Origin: a virus
Virus record (IMG/VR): IMGVR_UViG_3300017731_000019
Coordinates: 1-31,421 of that record
Strand: one strand, 5' to 3'
DNA length: 31,421 nucleotides
The notes under the pieces are model-generated. The model was not told the DNA's origin and did no database searches. It saw only the letters and a program-made list of their open reading frames with translations. Shown here piece after piece: positions 31,353 to 31,421 of this stretch (its first letter is position 1; each line of letters opens with the position of its first letter). A program made the position numbers and the translations under genes.

Positions 31353-31421
31353 ATGAAACAAATTTTACTTACTCTTTGTTTACTTATCACGTTTAATATA
31401 AGTGGACAAGAAAAGAAAAAG
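31353..31421 (+). CDS. Secreted protein, 3' end missing (23 aa visible)
   Basis: The ATG follows the previous stop directly, with no bases between. The visible 23 residues (MKQILLTLCLLITFNISGQ followed by EKKK) are a Sec signal peptide with probable cleavage at SGQ-E, again Bacteroidota-like, and the frame is open at the window end. It resembles the N-terminus of the preceding protein in layout (MK, Leu/Ile-rich core, polar -Q-E). Together they may be a pair such as a two-component lysis or surface system, but only the signal peptide can be seen. Confidence 0.55.
   Translation, partial: MKQILLTLCLLITFNISGQEKKK

Noticed and set aside
1-31421. tRNA genes, CRISPR arrays, integrase or insertion sequences
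   Set aside because: No cloverleaf-like segment, spaced direct-repeat array, recombinase motif or terminal inverted repeat was seen.

Overview
This window is about 31.4 kb of an AT-rich tailed-phage genome. It holds essentially the whole virion-morphogenesis and DNA-packaging module. Every convincing gene is on the + strand, and genes are packed tightly with many ATGA or TAATG stop/start overlaps. No gene-free stretch exceeds 300 bases. No replication, integration, tRNA, CRISPR or insertion-sequence feature was seen, so the rest of the genome lies outside. Gene content (portal, scaffold-like protein, capsid, adaptor- and nozzle-like proteins, a gp14-like protein, then a giant last virion protein) resembles a T7-type short-tailed phage. 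The terminase genes, however, precede the portal.

Host inference: a Bacteroidota (flavobacterial) phage, possibly marine. The clues are low GC with AGA/TTA codon preference, A/T-rich leaders without clear Shine-Dalgarno sequences, and two small secreted proteins whose signal peptides end in SQ-E and GQ-E, as is common in Bacteroidota. This is inferred from sequence style, not from a database match.

Layout. 1-2705: small genes, namely two Lys/Ser-rich small proteins, two beta-rich probable structural proteins (446-892, 1831-2391), a 51-residue CGC-motif protein, a mini HExxH protein, a GTA-type holin and a coiled-coil protein. 2695-5957: a small conserved protein, a probable tandem GroES-like co-chaperonin, a probable small terminase subunit and the large terminase. 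5957-11075: portal, scaffold-like protein and major capsid protein, closed by a strong UUCG hairpin. 11149-11931: a single gene bracketed by two hairpins. 11993-19674: connector/adaptor proteins, a 1,398-residue nozzle-like tail protein with three inserted modules of one kind, and a 490-residue tail protein. 19685-31140: a cupin-like protein, a gp14-like internal virion protein, a 361-residue virion-type protein and a 3,073-residue giant protein. 31137-31421: two signal-peptide proteins, the second cut by the window end.

How they fit together: the scaffold-like protein and capsid protein build a procapsid on the portal, perhaps with help from the co-chaperonin. The terminases then package DNA, connector and tail proteins close the head, and the gp14-like, 361-residue and giant proteins are probably carried inside the virion and ejected into the host. 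The most interesting object is the giant protein. It combines an HExxH zincin-like domain, a HAD phosphatase-like domain, a conserved C-terminal virion domain and four K[FY]SxxR motifs near domain boundaries that could be processing sites. Other notable items are the probable double GroES-like protein and a 34-base leader repeated almost exactly before the scaffold gene and the first gene after the capsid gene.
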